64,000 nt of DNA from Rhizobium sp. BK251 (GTDB taxonomy: Bacteria > Pseudomonadota > Alphaproteobacteria > Rhizobiales > Rhizobiaceae): contig NZ_SLUQ01000008.1 of the NCBI RefSeq assembly GCF_004345245.1, positions 372,001-436,000 of the forward strand, in the 5' to 3' direction. A program made the position numbers and the translations under genes. The notes below the pieces were generated by a model that saw only the letters and a program-made list of their open reading frames with translations, ran no database searches and was not told where the DNA came from. Below, piece after piece: positions 33,704 through 42,318 of this stretch (position 1 is the first letter of the stretch; each line of letters begins with the position of its first letter).

Positions 33704-34207
33704 TCAGGCGAAGTGCAGGTGGCGCTTGAGCCCGACATCGGGCGTCTTGTCGTCCTCGAGGTTCGCCTTGGCGATCTCCCAGCCGAACTTGAGGGTACTG
33801 CCGGTCGAAATCCAGATTTCCGCGTCGTCCACATGCATTGCGAGCATGGTGAGCTGCGGGTCCTTCTTCCCGTTCTCGTACCAGGCCGCCACGACCGAAT
33901 TCCAGAACTCATCGATCCTGGTCGGGTCCGGGCGCACCTCGATCATCCCCGCAAGGCAGGCGTGATAGTCGTGGTGCTTGCCGATGAGGCAGAAATGCGC
34001 GCGCGTGCCGGGCTTTACGGAACGTACGATATCGGCCTCAGTCTTGGCATAGAACCAGATCGTGTTCGTCGCCGGGTCGGCATGTGGCGCCATCGGCTGC
34101 ATGTGCATGTCGACGCCGTCGATGCCGAGCATGCCGGCGTGAACGTCGTTGACCTGGTCCCACAACTGACGCGCCGGCTGTTCCCGGGCCTCGCTGAAGC
34201 TTGCCAT
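33704..34207 (-). CDS. Pyridoxamine 5'-phosphate oxidase-like flavin-binding protein
   Basis: A 167-residue split-barrel protein of the general stress protein 26/PNPOx-like family (MLGIDGVDMHMQPMAPHADPATNTIWFYAKTEADIV, ARAHFCLIG-like RAHFCLIGKHHDYHACLAG, VDDAEIWIS). Such proteins bind FMN or F420; most have no proven substrate. AAGGGAAAGGAACC precedes the ATG at 34207, so the 62 residues of the longer frame are not coding. It is divergent from yebC. Confidence 0.86.
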   Translation of the reverse strand: MASFSEAREQPARQLWDQVNDVHAGMLGIDGVDMHMQPMAPHADPATNTIWFYAKTEADIVRSVKPGTRAHFCLIGKHHDYHACLAGMIEVRPDPTRIDEFWNSVVAAWYENGKKDPQLTMLAMHVDDAEIWISTGSTLKFGWEIAKANLEDDKTPDVGLKRHLHFA

Positions 34208-34381
34208 GGCGGTTCCTTTCCCTTTTGCAGATGTCCGGTCGAAACGCCATGGAAACGGCTTTGTTCCGCGCCGCGGCATACCCCGTAGCGACGGCCTGGC
34301 AATTGCTTGCCCCTTGAATGGCGGCCGTTTCGCTCTTATAAGGCGGCCCAATCCGAACAATGAGACGTGAACAGGGGTGCC

Positions 34382-35128
34382 ATGGCTGGCCATTCACAGT
34401 TTAAAAACATCATGCACCGCAAGGGAAAACAGGATTCCGTGCGGTCGAAGATGTTCTCCAAGCTCGCGCGCGAAATCACCGTTGCCGCCAAGGCGGGCCT
34501 GCCGGATCCTTCCATGAATGCGCGCCTGCGCCTCGCGATCCAGAACGCCAAGGCACAGTCGATGCCGAAGGACAACATCGACCGCGCCATCAAGAAGGCC
34601 GCCGGCAACGATGGCGAGAACTACGACGAAGTCCGCTACGAGGGCTACGGCCCGGGCGGCACGGCGATCATCGTCGAGGCCCTGACCGACAACCGCAACC
34701 GCACCGCTTCCAACGTCCGCTCAATCTTCACGAAGGCTGGCGGCGCGCTCGGCGAAACCGGTTCGGTGTCCTTCTCCTTCGACCATGTCGGCGAGATCAC
34801 CTACAAGCTTTCCGCCGGCGATGCCGACAAGGTGATGGAAGCGGCGATCGAAGCCGGTGCCGACGATGTCGAGACCGACGAGGAAGGTCACTACATCACA
34901 ACCGCCTTCGAAAGCCTGGGCGAAGTCGCCAAGGCGCTCGAGGAGTTGCTCGGCGAAGCCGAAACCGTCAAGGCCGTCTGGCGCGCCCAGAACAACGTGC
35001 CGGTCGACGAGGAAAAGGCACAGTCGCTGCTGAAGCTCATCGACAGCCTGGAAGACGACGACGACGTCCAGAACGTCTATTCGAACTTCGAGGTTTCCGA
35101 CGAGGTTCTCGCCAAGCTTTCGGCCTGA
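34382..35128 (+). CDS. yebC: YebC/PmpR-family regulatory protein
   Basis: A 248-residue protein starting MAGHSQFKNIMHRKGKQD, a hallmark of YebC/TACO1. Other marks are ARLRLAIQNAKAQSMPKDNIDRAI, YEGYGPGGTAIIVE and NRTASNVRSIFTK. These proteins act as transcription regulators and, as shown for relatives, help ribosomes through proline-rich stretches. AGGGGTGCC precedes the ATG at 34382. A strong terminator follows. In many bacteria yebC lies just before ruvC; here about 7.4 kb of other genes separate them. Confidence 0.95.
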   Translation: MAGHSQFKNIMHRKGKQDSVRSKMFSKLAREITVAAKAGLPDPSMNARLRLAIQNAKAQSMPKDNIDRAIKKAAGNDGENYDEVRYEGYGPGGTAIIVEALTDNRNRTASNVRSIFTKAGGALGETGSVSFSFDHVGEITYKLSAGDADKVMEAAIEAGADDVETDEEGHYITTAFESLGEVAKALEELLGEAETVKAVWRAQNNVPVDEEKAQSLLKLIDSLEDDDDVQNVYSNFEVSDEVLAKLSA

Positions 35129-35145
35129 TACCGTTCCCATTTAAT

Positions 35146-35180
35146 CGAAAGGCCCGGCCTTCATGCCGGGCTTTTTCTTT
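35146..35180 (+). terminator. Rho-independent terminator of yebC
   Basis: Stem GGCCCGGC/GCCGGGCT (35151-35158, 35165-35172) with a 6-base loop and a T-rich tail TTTTTCTTTTT. Confidence 0.88.
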
Positions 35181-35190
35181 TTCAGGCCCG

Positions 35191-35997
35191 TTACGATCCG
35201 GCCTGTCGCATGAAATCGTCACGGAAGGTTGCGAGATCGGATGCCGCCACATCCGACACTGCCCAGAAGACGAGACCGCCGCTCGACCACTTCACGACGT
35301 TATAGCCTTCGTGGGCGCTTGCCGTTTCCGCTCCGGCTTTGTCCGGCCAGACAAAGACATTGATGATGTGCGCATGGCGGCGATAGATCAGCGCGGCGAC
35401 AACCCTGCCGTCGATGTAGTCGACGCGGCCGCCGACCAGCGGAAAGCCCTGCGGCGCCAGATCGACGACAGGCGGCGAGAAATCGATCTTGCCGTCGAAC
35501 CATGGCTTGACGGTATGCTGATCCGAGGTCAGCACGTCGGTCAGATGGTTGGCAAGCAGCGAGCGGAGGTGGCTCGCCAGGACTTCGTCCTGGATGGGAA
35601 GGTCGGATCTCGGCGCATTGAAGAAGAGGAAGGCGCTTGCCGCGAGCACGCCGAGCGATGGGATAAAGCTCCATTCCTTCACATAGCGCAGGCCGCGCGC
35701 CCACCATGTCTGCTGCGACGCCGTCCGCCGGGCCGCTATTCTCGACCGCTCTTCCTGAGCAAGGGCATCGAGCACGGAGGAGCGAACGGCTGAAGGCACC
35801 GGCCATTTCACTCCATCCTGTCTCATCAGCCGTCTCATGGTTTGAAGTCTTTCCAGTTCGGCGATGCAATCGGGGCAGGATTCAAGGTGGCTTTCGAATT
35901 GCGCGGTGTGCACGGAATCCAGTTCATCATCGACGAACCCGTGCAGCATGACGCGCCATTCCCGGCAGCCTTCCTTGTCCGCATTCTCTTCGCTCAT
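35191..35997 (-). CDS. Membrane-anchored anti-sigma factor (zinc-finger type)
   Basis: A 268-residue protein. The N-terminal cytoplasmic part has the anti-sigma zinc motif H-x3-C-x2-C (HLESCPDC, with an earlier MLHGFVDDELD). One membrane helix follows near residues 115-135 (FIPSLGVLAASAFLFF), then a periplasmic domain of about 130 residues (HTVKPWFDGKIDFSPPVVDLAPQGFPLVGGRVDYIDGRVVAALIY). This type holds its sigma factor inactive at the membrane until an envelope or redox signal arrives. The ATG overlaps the stop of the sigma gene as ATGA, with GGAAAGACGAA upstream. Its only likely partner is that sigma factor. Confidence 0.9.
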   Translation of the reverse strand: MSEENADKEGCREWRVMLHGFVDDELDSVHTAQFESHLESCPDCIAELERLQTMRRLMRQDGVKWPVPSAVRSSVLDALAQEERSRIAARRTASQQTWWARGLRYVKEWSFIPSLGVLAASAFLFFNAPRSDLPIQDEVLASHLRSLLANHLTDVLTSDQHTVKPWFDGKIDFSPPVVDLAPQGFPLVGGRVDYIDGRVVAALIYRRHAHIINVFVWPDKAGAETASAHEGYNVVKWSSGGLVFWAVSDVAASDLATFRDDFMRQAGS

Positions 35998-36539
35998 TTC
36001 GTCTTTCCACCGTCTTCGAGAAGGCGCCATGCATCGGCAAATTCCTGGCGCGCCCTTGCCAACCGCGACATGACAGTGCCGATGGGCACATCGACAATTT
36101 CCGCGATCTGGCGATAGGAGAGGTCTTCGAGTTCGCGCAGCACCAGCACCTCGCGCATGGCTTCGGGCAGGGCGCCGATCACCTTGCGAACGCGTAGCGA
36201 CTCCGTCGCGTGGATGACAGCCATCTCGGGCGTGTCCTCATCCGAGGCGATGTCATAGTCAGTCGATCGCTTGCCGTCGTCATCCGCCCGCCCCGGCATT
36301 GGTACCTCCAGGCGAGACTTGCGCCGCTTTTCGATCAGCCAGGCGTGGTAGCAGTTGCGCACAATACTGAAGATCCAAGCGCGCGGATCTCCTCCGCGAT
36401 AGCCCCCGAAGCCGCGGCAGGCGCGCAGGAAAGCATCCTGCAATATATCCTGGGCGGCATCCTGGTCGCGGCTCAAGTAGCGCGCGAAATTATAGGCGGC
36501 GTCCATGTGCGGCATGATCGTGCGGTGGAAGCGCTGCAT
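35994..36539 (-). CDS. ECF RNA polymerase sigma factor
   Basis: From ATG 36539 this is 181 residues, the usual ECF size: region 2 AAYNFARYLSRDQDAAQDILQDAFLRACRGF and DPRAWIFSIVRNCYHAWL, region 4 LPEAMREVLVLRELEDLSYRQIAEIVDVPIGTVMSRLARARQ. GGGAGA lies 11 bases before the ATG. The frame is open further upstream to an ATG at 36791, which has GGGAAAC 5 bases before it and would add an 84-residue segment unlike sigma factors; that start cannot be excluded. The anti-sigma gene follows with an ATGA overlap. A promoter motif at 36862-36892 matches one in front of the divergent MBL-fold gene, so the sigma factor probably drives both. Confidence 0.9.
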   Translation of the reverse strand: MQRFHRTIMPHMDAAYNFARYLSRDQDAAQDILQDAFLRACRGFGGYRGGDPRAWIFSIVRNCYHAWLIEKRRKSRLEVPMPGRADDDGKRSTDYDIASDEDTPEMAVIHATESLRVRKVIGALPEAMREVLVLRELEDLSYRQIAEIVDVPIGTVMSRLARARQEFADAWRLLEDGGKTK

Positions 36540-36861
36540 GACATCGGCGTCTCCCGGTGTGTCGCGGGCATCGCCTGTCAACTCGACAGCACTTCCTTTG
36601 ACCCCTGCTTCGGCTGTGGTGCTCGGCAAGACAAAGGCGATTGCTGCGGCAATCGGGTGGGCGCTTGGGCGCCGGCCGTCACCAAGAAGGGAGTGCGCAG
36701 CCCTCATTCCCGCCACCCATAGGTTGGCGACGAGGGCGAGGGGAGGGCGGTGGCCGAATGATGCCGGATACGCGGTAGAGGCGTCTGTCATTCTGTTTCC
36801 CGAGCTGTGCAGAGGGCGAATTTAAGCCTCGGATCAAAGAAGGTCCAATGTGCGGTTCTTT

Positions 36862-36892
36862 GAATAGATCGGGCGGGCGGCCGTTTTATTCC
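36862..36892 (-). promoter_or_regulatory. Putative ECF-dependent promoter of the sigma/anti-sigma operon
   Basis: On the minus strand GGAATAAA (36885-36892), exactly 14 bases, GATCT (36866-36870). The same elements with the same spacing occur on the plus strand at 36992-37018. Autoregulated promoters of this kind are typical for ECF sigma factors. Confidence 0.6.
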
Positions 36893-36991
36893 CACGACCA
36901 ACGATTTTTTTCAGCGGACGCACGCTCCGAAGTCGCTCCGCAAAAATTTAAGTTTTATTTCAATAACTTGCGAAAATTCCCGAGCTTCTTC

Positions 36992-37018
36992 GGAATAAAC
37001 CATCAAGGCCCGCGATCT
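36992..37018 (+). promoter_or_regulatory. Putative ECF-dependent promoter of the MBL-fold/TPR operon
   Basis: GGAATAAA (36992-36999), 14 bases, GATCT (37014-37018), about 70 bp upstream of the MBL-fold start. Identical elements and spacing to the divergent sigma promoter. Confidence 0.6.
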
Positions 37019-37087
37019 GGTTTTGGCAGTGGGGCCGATAGGTTGCTCCACGACGCAGATACCGAAATAACCCGAGGAGATATCACC

Positions 37088-38062
37088 ATGTTCAACATGA
37101 CACGTCGCGCCGTTCTGGGCTCTGCAGCAGCCGCGGCTGCGTTCGGCCTGTCATCGAAGCTGGAGTTCGTCGCTCCCGTCTTTGCCCAAACGCCGCTTGA
37201 GCCGCGCGTCGGCTTCTATCGCTACAAGGTGGGATCGGTCGAAGTGACTGCGATCTATGACGGCATATGGCGCAAGCCGCACGATCCGAAATTCATCCGC
37301 AATGCGTCCGTCGAAGACACGAAGGAAGCGCTTGCCAAGGCCGGCCAGACCACGGACTTCATGCCGATCCCGCTGACCGTCGTCGTTTTGAAGGTCGACG
37401 ACCGGCTGATCATGATGGATGCCGGCTCCGGCGTGGGGCAGTGGCAGGCGAACGCCAAGCATCTGCCGGCCAACATGGCGGCCGCAGGCATCGACTACAA
37501 GAAGATCGACACAATCATGATCTCGCACTTCCACCCGGATCATGTCTGGGGGCTGATGGAGAAAGGAACGAACGATCCGGTATTTCCGAATGCCGAGCTG
37601 ATCGTCAATGCCGCCGAATTCAACTGGTGGACCGATCCGGGCCGCCTCGACAAGCTGGCTCCCGATCGGAAGCCCGCCGGCAAGCGCATCGCCGAGGTCT
37701 TCCCGAAATGGAAGAACTGGAAGCTCGTGGATGACGGGGCCGAAGTCGCCCCGGGCATCCGGCTGATATCGGCGCCCGGCCATACGCCCGGTCATTCCGT
37801 CTATCTCGTGGATGCGGGGAGCGATCAGTTCATGGTTTCGGCGGACATCATGTACGTGCCGGCCCTGCTTGCACCGCATCCGGAATGGCAGGGCGCCTAT
37901 GACCAGGACGGACCGATGGCGGTCGACACCCGCCGCAAACTGATCGACCGGGTGATCGCAGACAACATCAAGATCTGCGGTTCCCACTTCCCGTTCCCCG
38001 GAACGGGCACCTTCGTGAAAGACGGAAATTCCTACGGGTTCACGCCTGTAATTCAAGCCTGA
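37088..38062 (+). CDS. Exported MBL-fold metallo-hydrolase (Tat substrate)
   Basis: A 324-residue protein with a twin-arginine signal (MTRRAVLGSAAAAAAFG ... FAQ) and a metallo-beta-lactamase fold. The zinc motif SHFHPDHVWGL is intact, with VVVLKVDDRLIMMDAGSG before it, SAPGHTPGHSVYL and SADIMY after it, and a final SHFPFPGTGTF histidine. Relatives include quorum-quenching lactonases and other periplasmic hydrolases; the substrate is unknown. Tat export means it folds with metal before secretion. GAGGAGATATCACC precedes the ATG. An ECF-type promoter motif lies upstream, and a TPR protein gene follows 19 bp later. Confidence 0.9.
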   Translation: MFNMTRRAVLGSAAAAAAFGLSSKLEFVAPVFAQTPLEPRVGFYRYKVGSVEVTAIYDGIWRKPHDPKFIRNASVEDTKEALAKAGQTTDFMPIPLTVVVLKVDDRLIMMDAGSGVGQWQANAKHLPANMAAAGIDYKKIDTIMISHFHPDHVWGLMEKGTNDPVFPNAELIVNAAEFNWWTDPGRLDKLAPDRKPAGKRIAEVFPKWKNWKLVDDGAEVAPGIRLISAPGHTPGHSVYLVDAGSDQFMVSADIMYVPALLAPHPEWQGAYDQDGPMAVDTRRKLIDRVIADNIKICGSHFPFPGTGTFVKDGNSYGFTPVIQA

Positions 38063-38081
38063 TCGGCAAAGGAGAACGATC

Positions 38082-38537
38082 ATGAGACCGTTTATGCTCA
38101 ACGGGCGGCTGGTCGCTGCCCTTGTCATCAGCATCGCGGCTGCGACCCCGGCGCTCGCCGTCGACAATATTGAGTCGTCCGATGCTCCCGATCTGACCTC
38201 CGTGCAGGCCAAGATCGCGGCGAAGGACTATTCGGGCGCGTTGAAGGAGCTTCAAGGCATTGCCCAGACCACGCAGCAGGCTGATGTCTACAATCTGATG
38301 GGCTTCACGCTTCGCAAGACTGGCGACTACCGGACGTCGCTCACCTACTACACCAAGGCGCTGGAACTGCAGCCCGACCACAGGGCGGCCCGGGAATATC
38401 TCGGAGAGCTCTATGTCGAGACCGGCGACATGGCCAAAGCCAACGAACAGTTGGCAACACTGGCGAAGCTTTGCCCTGATGGCTGCGAAGAACTGGACGA
38501 TTTGCGAAAGGCCATAGCAGCCAAGGGGGCTAGCTGA
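38082..38537 (+). CDS. Exported tetratricopeptide-repeat protein
   Basis: A 151-residue protein with signal peptide (residues 1-26, ALA-VDN) and about two to three TPR units (KDYSGALKELQGIAQ, ADVYNLMGFTLRKTGDYRTSLTYYTKALELQPDHRAAREYLGELYVETGDMAKANEQLATL). Two cysteines near the end (LCPDGCEEL) may form a disulfide. AAAGGAGAACGATC precedes the ATG. It is cotranscribed with the MBL-fold gene, so it is likely a periplasmic scaffold for the same ECF-controlled response. Confidence 0.88.
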   Translation: MRPFMLNGRLVAALVISIAAATPALAVDNIESSDAPDLTSVQAKIAAKDYSGALKELQGIAQTTQQADVYNLMGFTLRKTGDYRTSLTYYTKALELQPDHRAAREYLGELYVETGDMAKANEQLATLAKLCPDGCEELDDLRKAIAAKGAS

Positions 38538-38544
38538 GACGACC

Positions 38545-38572
38545 CGAGGCAGGCGGGAAACCGCCTGCCTCG
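38545..38572. terminator. Bidirectional terminator hairpin
   Basis: A perfect 12-bp stem CGAGGCAGGCGG/CCGCCTGCCTCG (38545-38556, 38561-38572) with a GAAA loop, between the convergent TPR and LLM genes. Confidence 0.72.
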
Positions 38573-38609
38573 CCTTGCTTCGAATGACAGTGAAAGCCTC
38601 TTGCCTGGA

Positions 38610-39611
38610 TCAGGCTGCCGTTTTCTCGAATGCATCCAATCCCGCAAACAGCTCGACCGACTTCAGCCGCGCCTCGATATCGTGGATCGGCATGGAGATA
38701 ATGAGCTCGTCGGCGCCGGTCTCCTTCAGGAAGCCGTCCAGCTTTGCCTCGGCAGTCTTCGGCGAGCCAACGACGGCGTAGCGCAGCGTGTGCTCCACAT
38801 TGATCTTTTCCATCGGCGTCCAGAAGCTCTCCATATCCTTCACGGGACGCGGGAAGGGCCCGCGCACGTTGCGGCGCAGGTTGACGAACTGCTGCTGCGC
38901 CGAGGTGAAGTGGTACTGTGCCTCTTCGTCTGTCTCTGCCACCGAACCCATGACGCCCACCATCGCATAGGGCTTATCCAGCGTTGCGGAAGGTTCGAAG
39001 CGATCATGGTAGATCGCCAGCGCATCGAGCAGCATGTCAGGTGCGAAGTGCGAGGCGAAGGCATAGGGGAGGCCGAGCATGGCGGCGAGCTGGGCGCTGT
39101 AGAGGCTCGAGCCCAGTAGCCAGATCGGGATATGCGAGCTGTTGCCCGGGACCGCGAGGATCGCCTGGTTCTCGACCGGCGAGTCGAGCAGTTGCTGCAA
39201 CTCCACGACGTCATTGGGGAATGAGTTGGCGCCGGCATCGAGGTTGCGCCTCAGCGCCTGAGCGGTGCGCATGTCGGTGCCCGGAGCGCGGCCGAGACCC
39301 AGATCGACGCGGCCCGGAAAGAGGGCCTCCAGCGTGCCGAACTGCTCGGCGATGACGAGCGGCGAGTGGTTTGGCAACATAACGCCGCCCGAGCCGATGC
39401 GGATGCGTTTCGTCGCTGCGCCGACATGGCCGATGACGACGGCGGTCGCTGCGCTCGCTACGCCGGGCATGCCGTGGTGCTCCGCCAGCCAGAAGCGCTT
39501 GTAGCCGTATTCCTCCGCCTTCTGCGCCATGCGCGCCGAGCCTTCGAAGGATTGGCGGATGGTGGTGCCTTCGGAAACGGGGGAAAGATCGAGAATGGAA
39601 AAGGGAACCAT
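38610..39611 (-). CDS. LLM-class flavin-dependent oxidoreductase
   Basis: A 333-residue luciferase-like monooxygenase of the YhbW/MsnO8 kind: MVPFSILDLSPVSEG at the start, YKRFWLAEHHGMPGVAS, IRIGSGGVMLPNHSPLVIAEQFGTLEALFPGRVDLGLGRAPG. These enzymes use reduced FMN (or F420) and oxygen; the physiological substrate is rarely known. The ATG at 39611 has AAGGGAACC directly upstream. It lies alone; a dispersed repeat separates it from the chemoreceptor gene upstream. Confidence 0.9.
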   Translation of the reverse strand: MVPFSILDLSPVSEGTTIRQSFEGSARMAQKAEEYGYKRFWLAEHHGMPGVASAATAVVIGHVGAATKRIRIGSGGVMLPNHSPLVIAEQFGTLEALFPGRVDLGLGRAPGTDMRTAQALRRNLDAGANSFPNDVVELQQLLDSPVENQAILAVPGNSSHIPIWLLGSSLYSAQLAAMLGLPYAFASHFAPDMLLDALAIYHDRFEPSATLDKPYAMVGVMGSVAETDEEAQYHFTSAQQQFVNLRRNVRGPFPRPVKDMESFWTPMEKINVEHTLRYAVVGSPKTAEAKLDGFLKETGADELIISMPIHDIEARLKSVELFAGLDAFEKTAA

Positions 39612-39741
39612 GGAAAACCTTCAAGGGGATTGAGGCGATCTGAAACGATAACCATCCATGTAGGTTCGCGTTGTCGTTATTCCAAAGGCTCGCGACGATT
39701 TCTCCGCGGTCCAGGCACGGAAGAGGCGCCGCAGGCGGCCC

Positions 39742-39960
39742 CAGACTGCTGACAACCTCTTGCGGTTCGACACACCTTGGTTCGCCGTCATTCCGAGCTT
39801 GAGCCGGAATTCAGCCCGCCGGGCGTCTGCGCTGCGAAAGAGTCTTTCGCGATCAAGGACTTGATCGCGCTGGATACCGGCACGAGGCCGGTATGACGGC
39901 GGTAGGCATTTTTCCGCTCTATAAGCTGCCAATCGGGTTGGCGGCTTTGTCAGTAGTCTG
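39742..39960 (+). repeat. Dispersed intergenic repeat, copy 2 (long form, 219 bp)
   Basis: Bounded by near-perfect inverted repeats: CAGACTGCTGACAA (39742-39755) and TTGTCAGTAGTCTG (39947-39960), one mismatch. Shares with copy 1 (22866-23000, other strand) the blocks GGTTCGACACACCTTG, GCCGTCATTCCG and GACGGCGGTxGGxATTTT. About 85 extra bases in the middle hold further hairpins (GATCAAGGACTTGATC; ATACCGGCACGAGGCCGGTAT). There is no reading frame. It fills the 390-bp gap between the LLM gene and the chemoreceptor gene. Confidence 0.75.
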
Positions 39961-40002
39961 AGGGCCGCAGGCGGCCCTCCGAAATCCGGCAATGCTGTCG
40001 GT

Positions 40003-42318
40003 TCAGCCGACGGCGCGGAGGTATTCGACTTCCGTCGTGCGGCCGGTCGAGGAGGCCGAGAGGCGGAAGTTGCCGAGGCGGCGGTCCATCTCTTCGGCCT
40101 CTGTCGCAAGGCGGCGGATCGCCGTCGTCGTCTCCTCCACCATGGCGGCGTTCTGCTGGGTCATGCCATCGAGTTCGGAGACGGCGACGTTGATCTGGCG
40201 CAACGCATCGGCTTCTTCGCGTGTCGCGTCCTTCATTCCTTCGATCTGGCCATTGATGGCTTCGACATGCTGGCCGATGCCCTTGAGCGCGACACCTGCC
40301 TTCTCGACAAGCGAGACGCCGGTTTCGACTTCACGGGTCGATTTCTGCAGAAGGCCGGCAATCTCCTTGGCGGCGCTCGAGGAGCGTTGCGCGAGTTCCC
40401 GAACCTCCTGGGCCACGACGGCGAAGCCCTTGCCGGATTCGCCGGCGCGCGCCGCTTCCACGCCGGCATTGAGAGCCAGCAGGTTCGTTTGGAAGGCGAT
40501 CTCGTCGATCACGCTGATGATCTGGTTGATCTGACGCGAAGATCCCTGGATCGCCTCCATCGCGGCGATCGTCTCGTGCATGATCTCGCCGGACCCGAGC
40601 GTCTCGCTCTGGGCGTTGCGGGCGATCTTGGCTGCCTGCTCGGCTCGCTCGATCTGCGCACGAACCGACTGTGTGATCGCGTTGATCGCGCTCGCCGTCT
40701 CGCTGATCGAGGAGGCCTGGCGCTCGGTGCGGTTTGCCAGTTCATCGGCGCCGGTACGCATTTCGTTCGAGCCGGAGCGGACGGCCTGCGAGTTTCCGCC
40801 GATGGCGGCCATGGTCTCGTTCAGGGTCGCCAGCGCCTCGTTGAAGTTGTGGCGCAGTGCCTCCAGTTCGCTCGGGAAGGTCCGGCCGATCCGGTAGGCG
40901 AGGTCTCCTTCCGCGAGATGCGTCAGGCCCTCGTCGAGCGCCTCGACGACGTCCTGCAGCGAACGTGCCTCGGCGTCGCGTTCGGCAAGGCGCTGGCGGC
41001 GTTCCTGATCTGCGGCAGCGCGCTCGTCGGCACTTGCGGCCTCGAGCCGGCGCTGCTCTGTGAGGGACGTGCGGAAGCTCATCAGCGCCCTTGCCATGAC
41101 GCCGATCTCATCCTTGCGGCCCTGGCTGCCGATCTCGCCGTCGAGCTTGCCGTCGGCTACGTCGCGTGTGATCGCGGCGAGGCGTGCAAGTGGCGAGAAC
41201 AGCATCTTCATGACGATGGTGGTCGCAGTCAACGTGACCGCGAGCACGCCGAGGCCAAGCAGGGTAAGGATGGTCGCGATCTCGATCGATCCCGCGTTCA
41301 GCTCGCTCAGCAGCAGGCTCTCGACCACAAGGAAGCGGGAGCCGTGATAGTCGACGCTACGGACATAGGCGCGCGCGGCGCCATCTGCACGCTCGAAATC
41401 GGCGACCATCATGCCGCTATTTGTCAGCGCGTCCTTCGCGAAGGCGAACTTGGAGGCATCGAGGTTGACGAGCTGGCCCGCCGCATCGAGGCCGATTGCC
41501 GTGCCGTCATCGGAAACGATGGCCGACATGGCCGAGCTTCCGGCCGCATTGCCCTTGGCGAGGATCGCGGCGATGATGTCGTCGCGCACCTTGAAGAGGA
41601 TCACGCCCTTCGGCGCGCCCATCTTGACCACCGGCACGGCATAGAAGATCGCGGGCTTTCCGCTTGCGGCATCGACGCGCAGCCCGGAGAATGCCGTTGG
41701 CGCGGAATCCTCCGTAGCCTGTGCCGCGTTGGCGATCGCGCGGGCATAGGCGAGGCCGAGGCCCGTGTCCTTCCAGGCATCGGACTTCATGTCCTCGGCA
41801 AAGGCATCGCCCTTCTTGTAGGAGTAGAGAACGTTGCCCTCTAGATCGGCGATCAGGAGGTCGCTGAAGTCCGTGCCCCCGAGGGTCTTGGCGACGTCGC
41901 CCTGCACCTTTTCGTGGTTCGAATAGTAGAAGCCGCTCGGGCCTTCCGGCTTCAGGAGCTTCTCGCGCTGGTCGGCGGGGTTCGGGTTCTTGGTGATGAA
42001 GACGTCCTTGAGCTCTGCACGCGCGTTGCCGGAGTTCTTCTCGATCGTCTTCCAGCCGCTCTTCAGGCTGGTGATCGCCATCTGGAGCGCCTCGATGCGT
42101 GCCATCGAATTGGCCTGGTTCTCGAGTTGCTCCAGCCGGTCGCGCAGCATGTCGCCCCGGAAGGTCAGGACACTCTCCTTGGCCTTCTGGGCCTGCTCGC
42201 CGGAGATGCGGCTGCTGGTGTAATAGGCGAGCATGTCGATGGCGCTAATCGAAACAAGCGTGAGCAGCACGAAGGTCGCGATGACCTTGAAGGACAGCGA
42301 TTGAAATCTCTGAGCCAT
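40003..42318 (-). CDS. Methyl-accepting chemotaxis protein
   Basis: A 771-residue chemoreceptor starting MAQRFQSLSFKVIATFVLLTLVSISAIDML. It has one N-terminal helix, a large periplasmic sensor (about residues 35-375, with cache-like segments), a second helix (IATILTLLGLGVLAVTLTATTIV), a HAMP domain and a second HAMP-like segment. The signalling domain has the conserved hairpin tip IDEIAFQTNLLALNAGVEAARAGESGKGFAVVAQEVRELAQRSS. No C-terminal pentapeptide for CheR docking is seen. The ligand is unknown. The start at 42318 was chosen by the hydrophobic N-terminus. No chemotaxis genes are nearby. Confidence 0.92.
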   Translation of the reverse strand: MAQRFQSLSFKVIATFVLLTLVSISAIDMLAYYTSSRISGEQAQKAKESVLTFRGDMLRDRLEQLENQANSMARIEALQMAITSLKSGWKTIEKNSGNARAELKDVFITKNPNPADQREKLLKPEGPSGFYYSNHEKVQGDVAKTLGGTDFSDLLIADLEGNVLYSYKKGDAFAEDMKSDAWKDTGLGLAYARAIANAAQATEDSAPTAFSGLRVDAASGKPAIFYAVPVVKMGAPKGVILFKVRDDIIAAILAKGNAAGSSAMSAIVSDDGTAIGLDAAGQLVNLDASKFAFAKDALTNSGMMVADFERADGAARAYVRSVDYHGSRFLVVESLLLSELNAGSIEIATILTLLGLGVLAVTLTATTIVMKMLFSPLARLAAITRDVADGKLDGEIGSQGRKDEIGVMARALMSFRTSLTEQRRLEAASADERAAADQERRQRLAERDAEARSLQDVVEALDEGLTHLAEGDLAYRIGRTFPSELEALRHNFNEALATLNETMAAIGGNSQAVRSGSNEMRTGADELANRTERQASSISETASAINAITQSVRAQIERAEQAAKIARNAQSETLGSGEIMHETIAAMEAIQGSSRQINQIISVIDEIAFQTNLLALNAGVEAARAGESGKGFAVVAQEVRELAQRSSSAAKEIAGLLQKSTREVETGVSLVEKAGVALKGIGQHVEAINGQIEGMKDATREEADALRQINVAVSELDGMTQQNAAMVEETTTAIRRLATEAEEMDRRLGNFRLSASSTGRTTEVEYLRAVG

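Noticed and set aside
36540..36791. 84-residue N-terminal extension of the ECF sigma factor, or a separate small gene
   Set aside because: The segment is unlike sigma factors and would make the protein much longer than its family. The frame is open and the ATG at 36791 has a fair ribosome binding site, so it is mentioned in the gene entry but not annotated.
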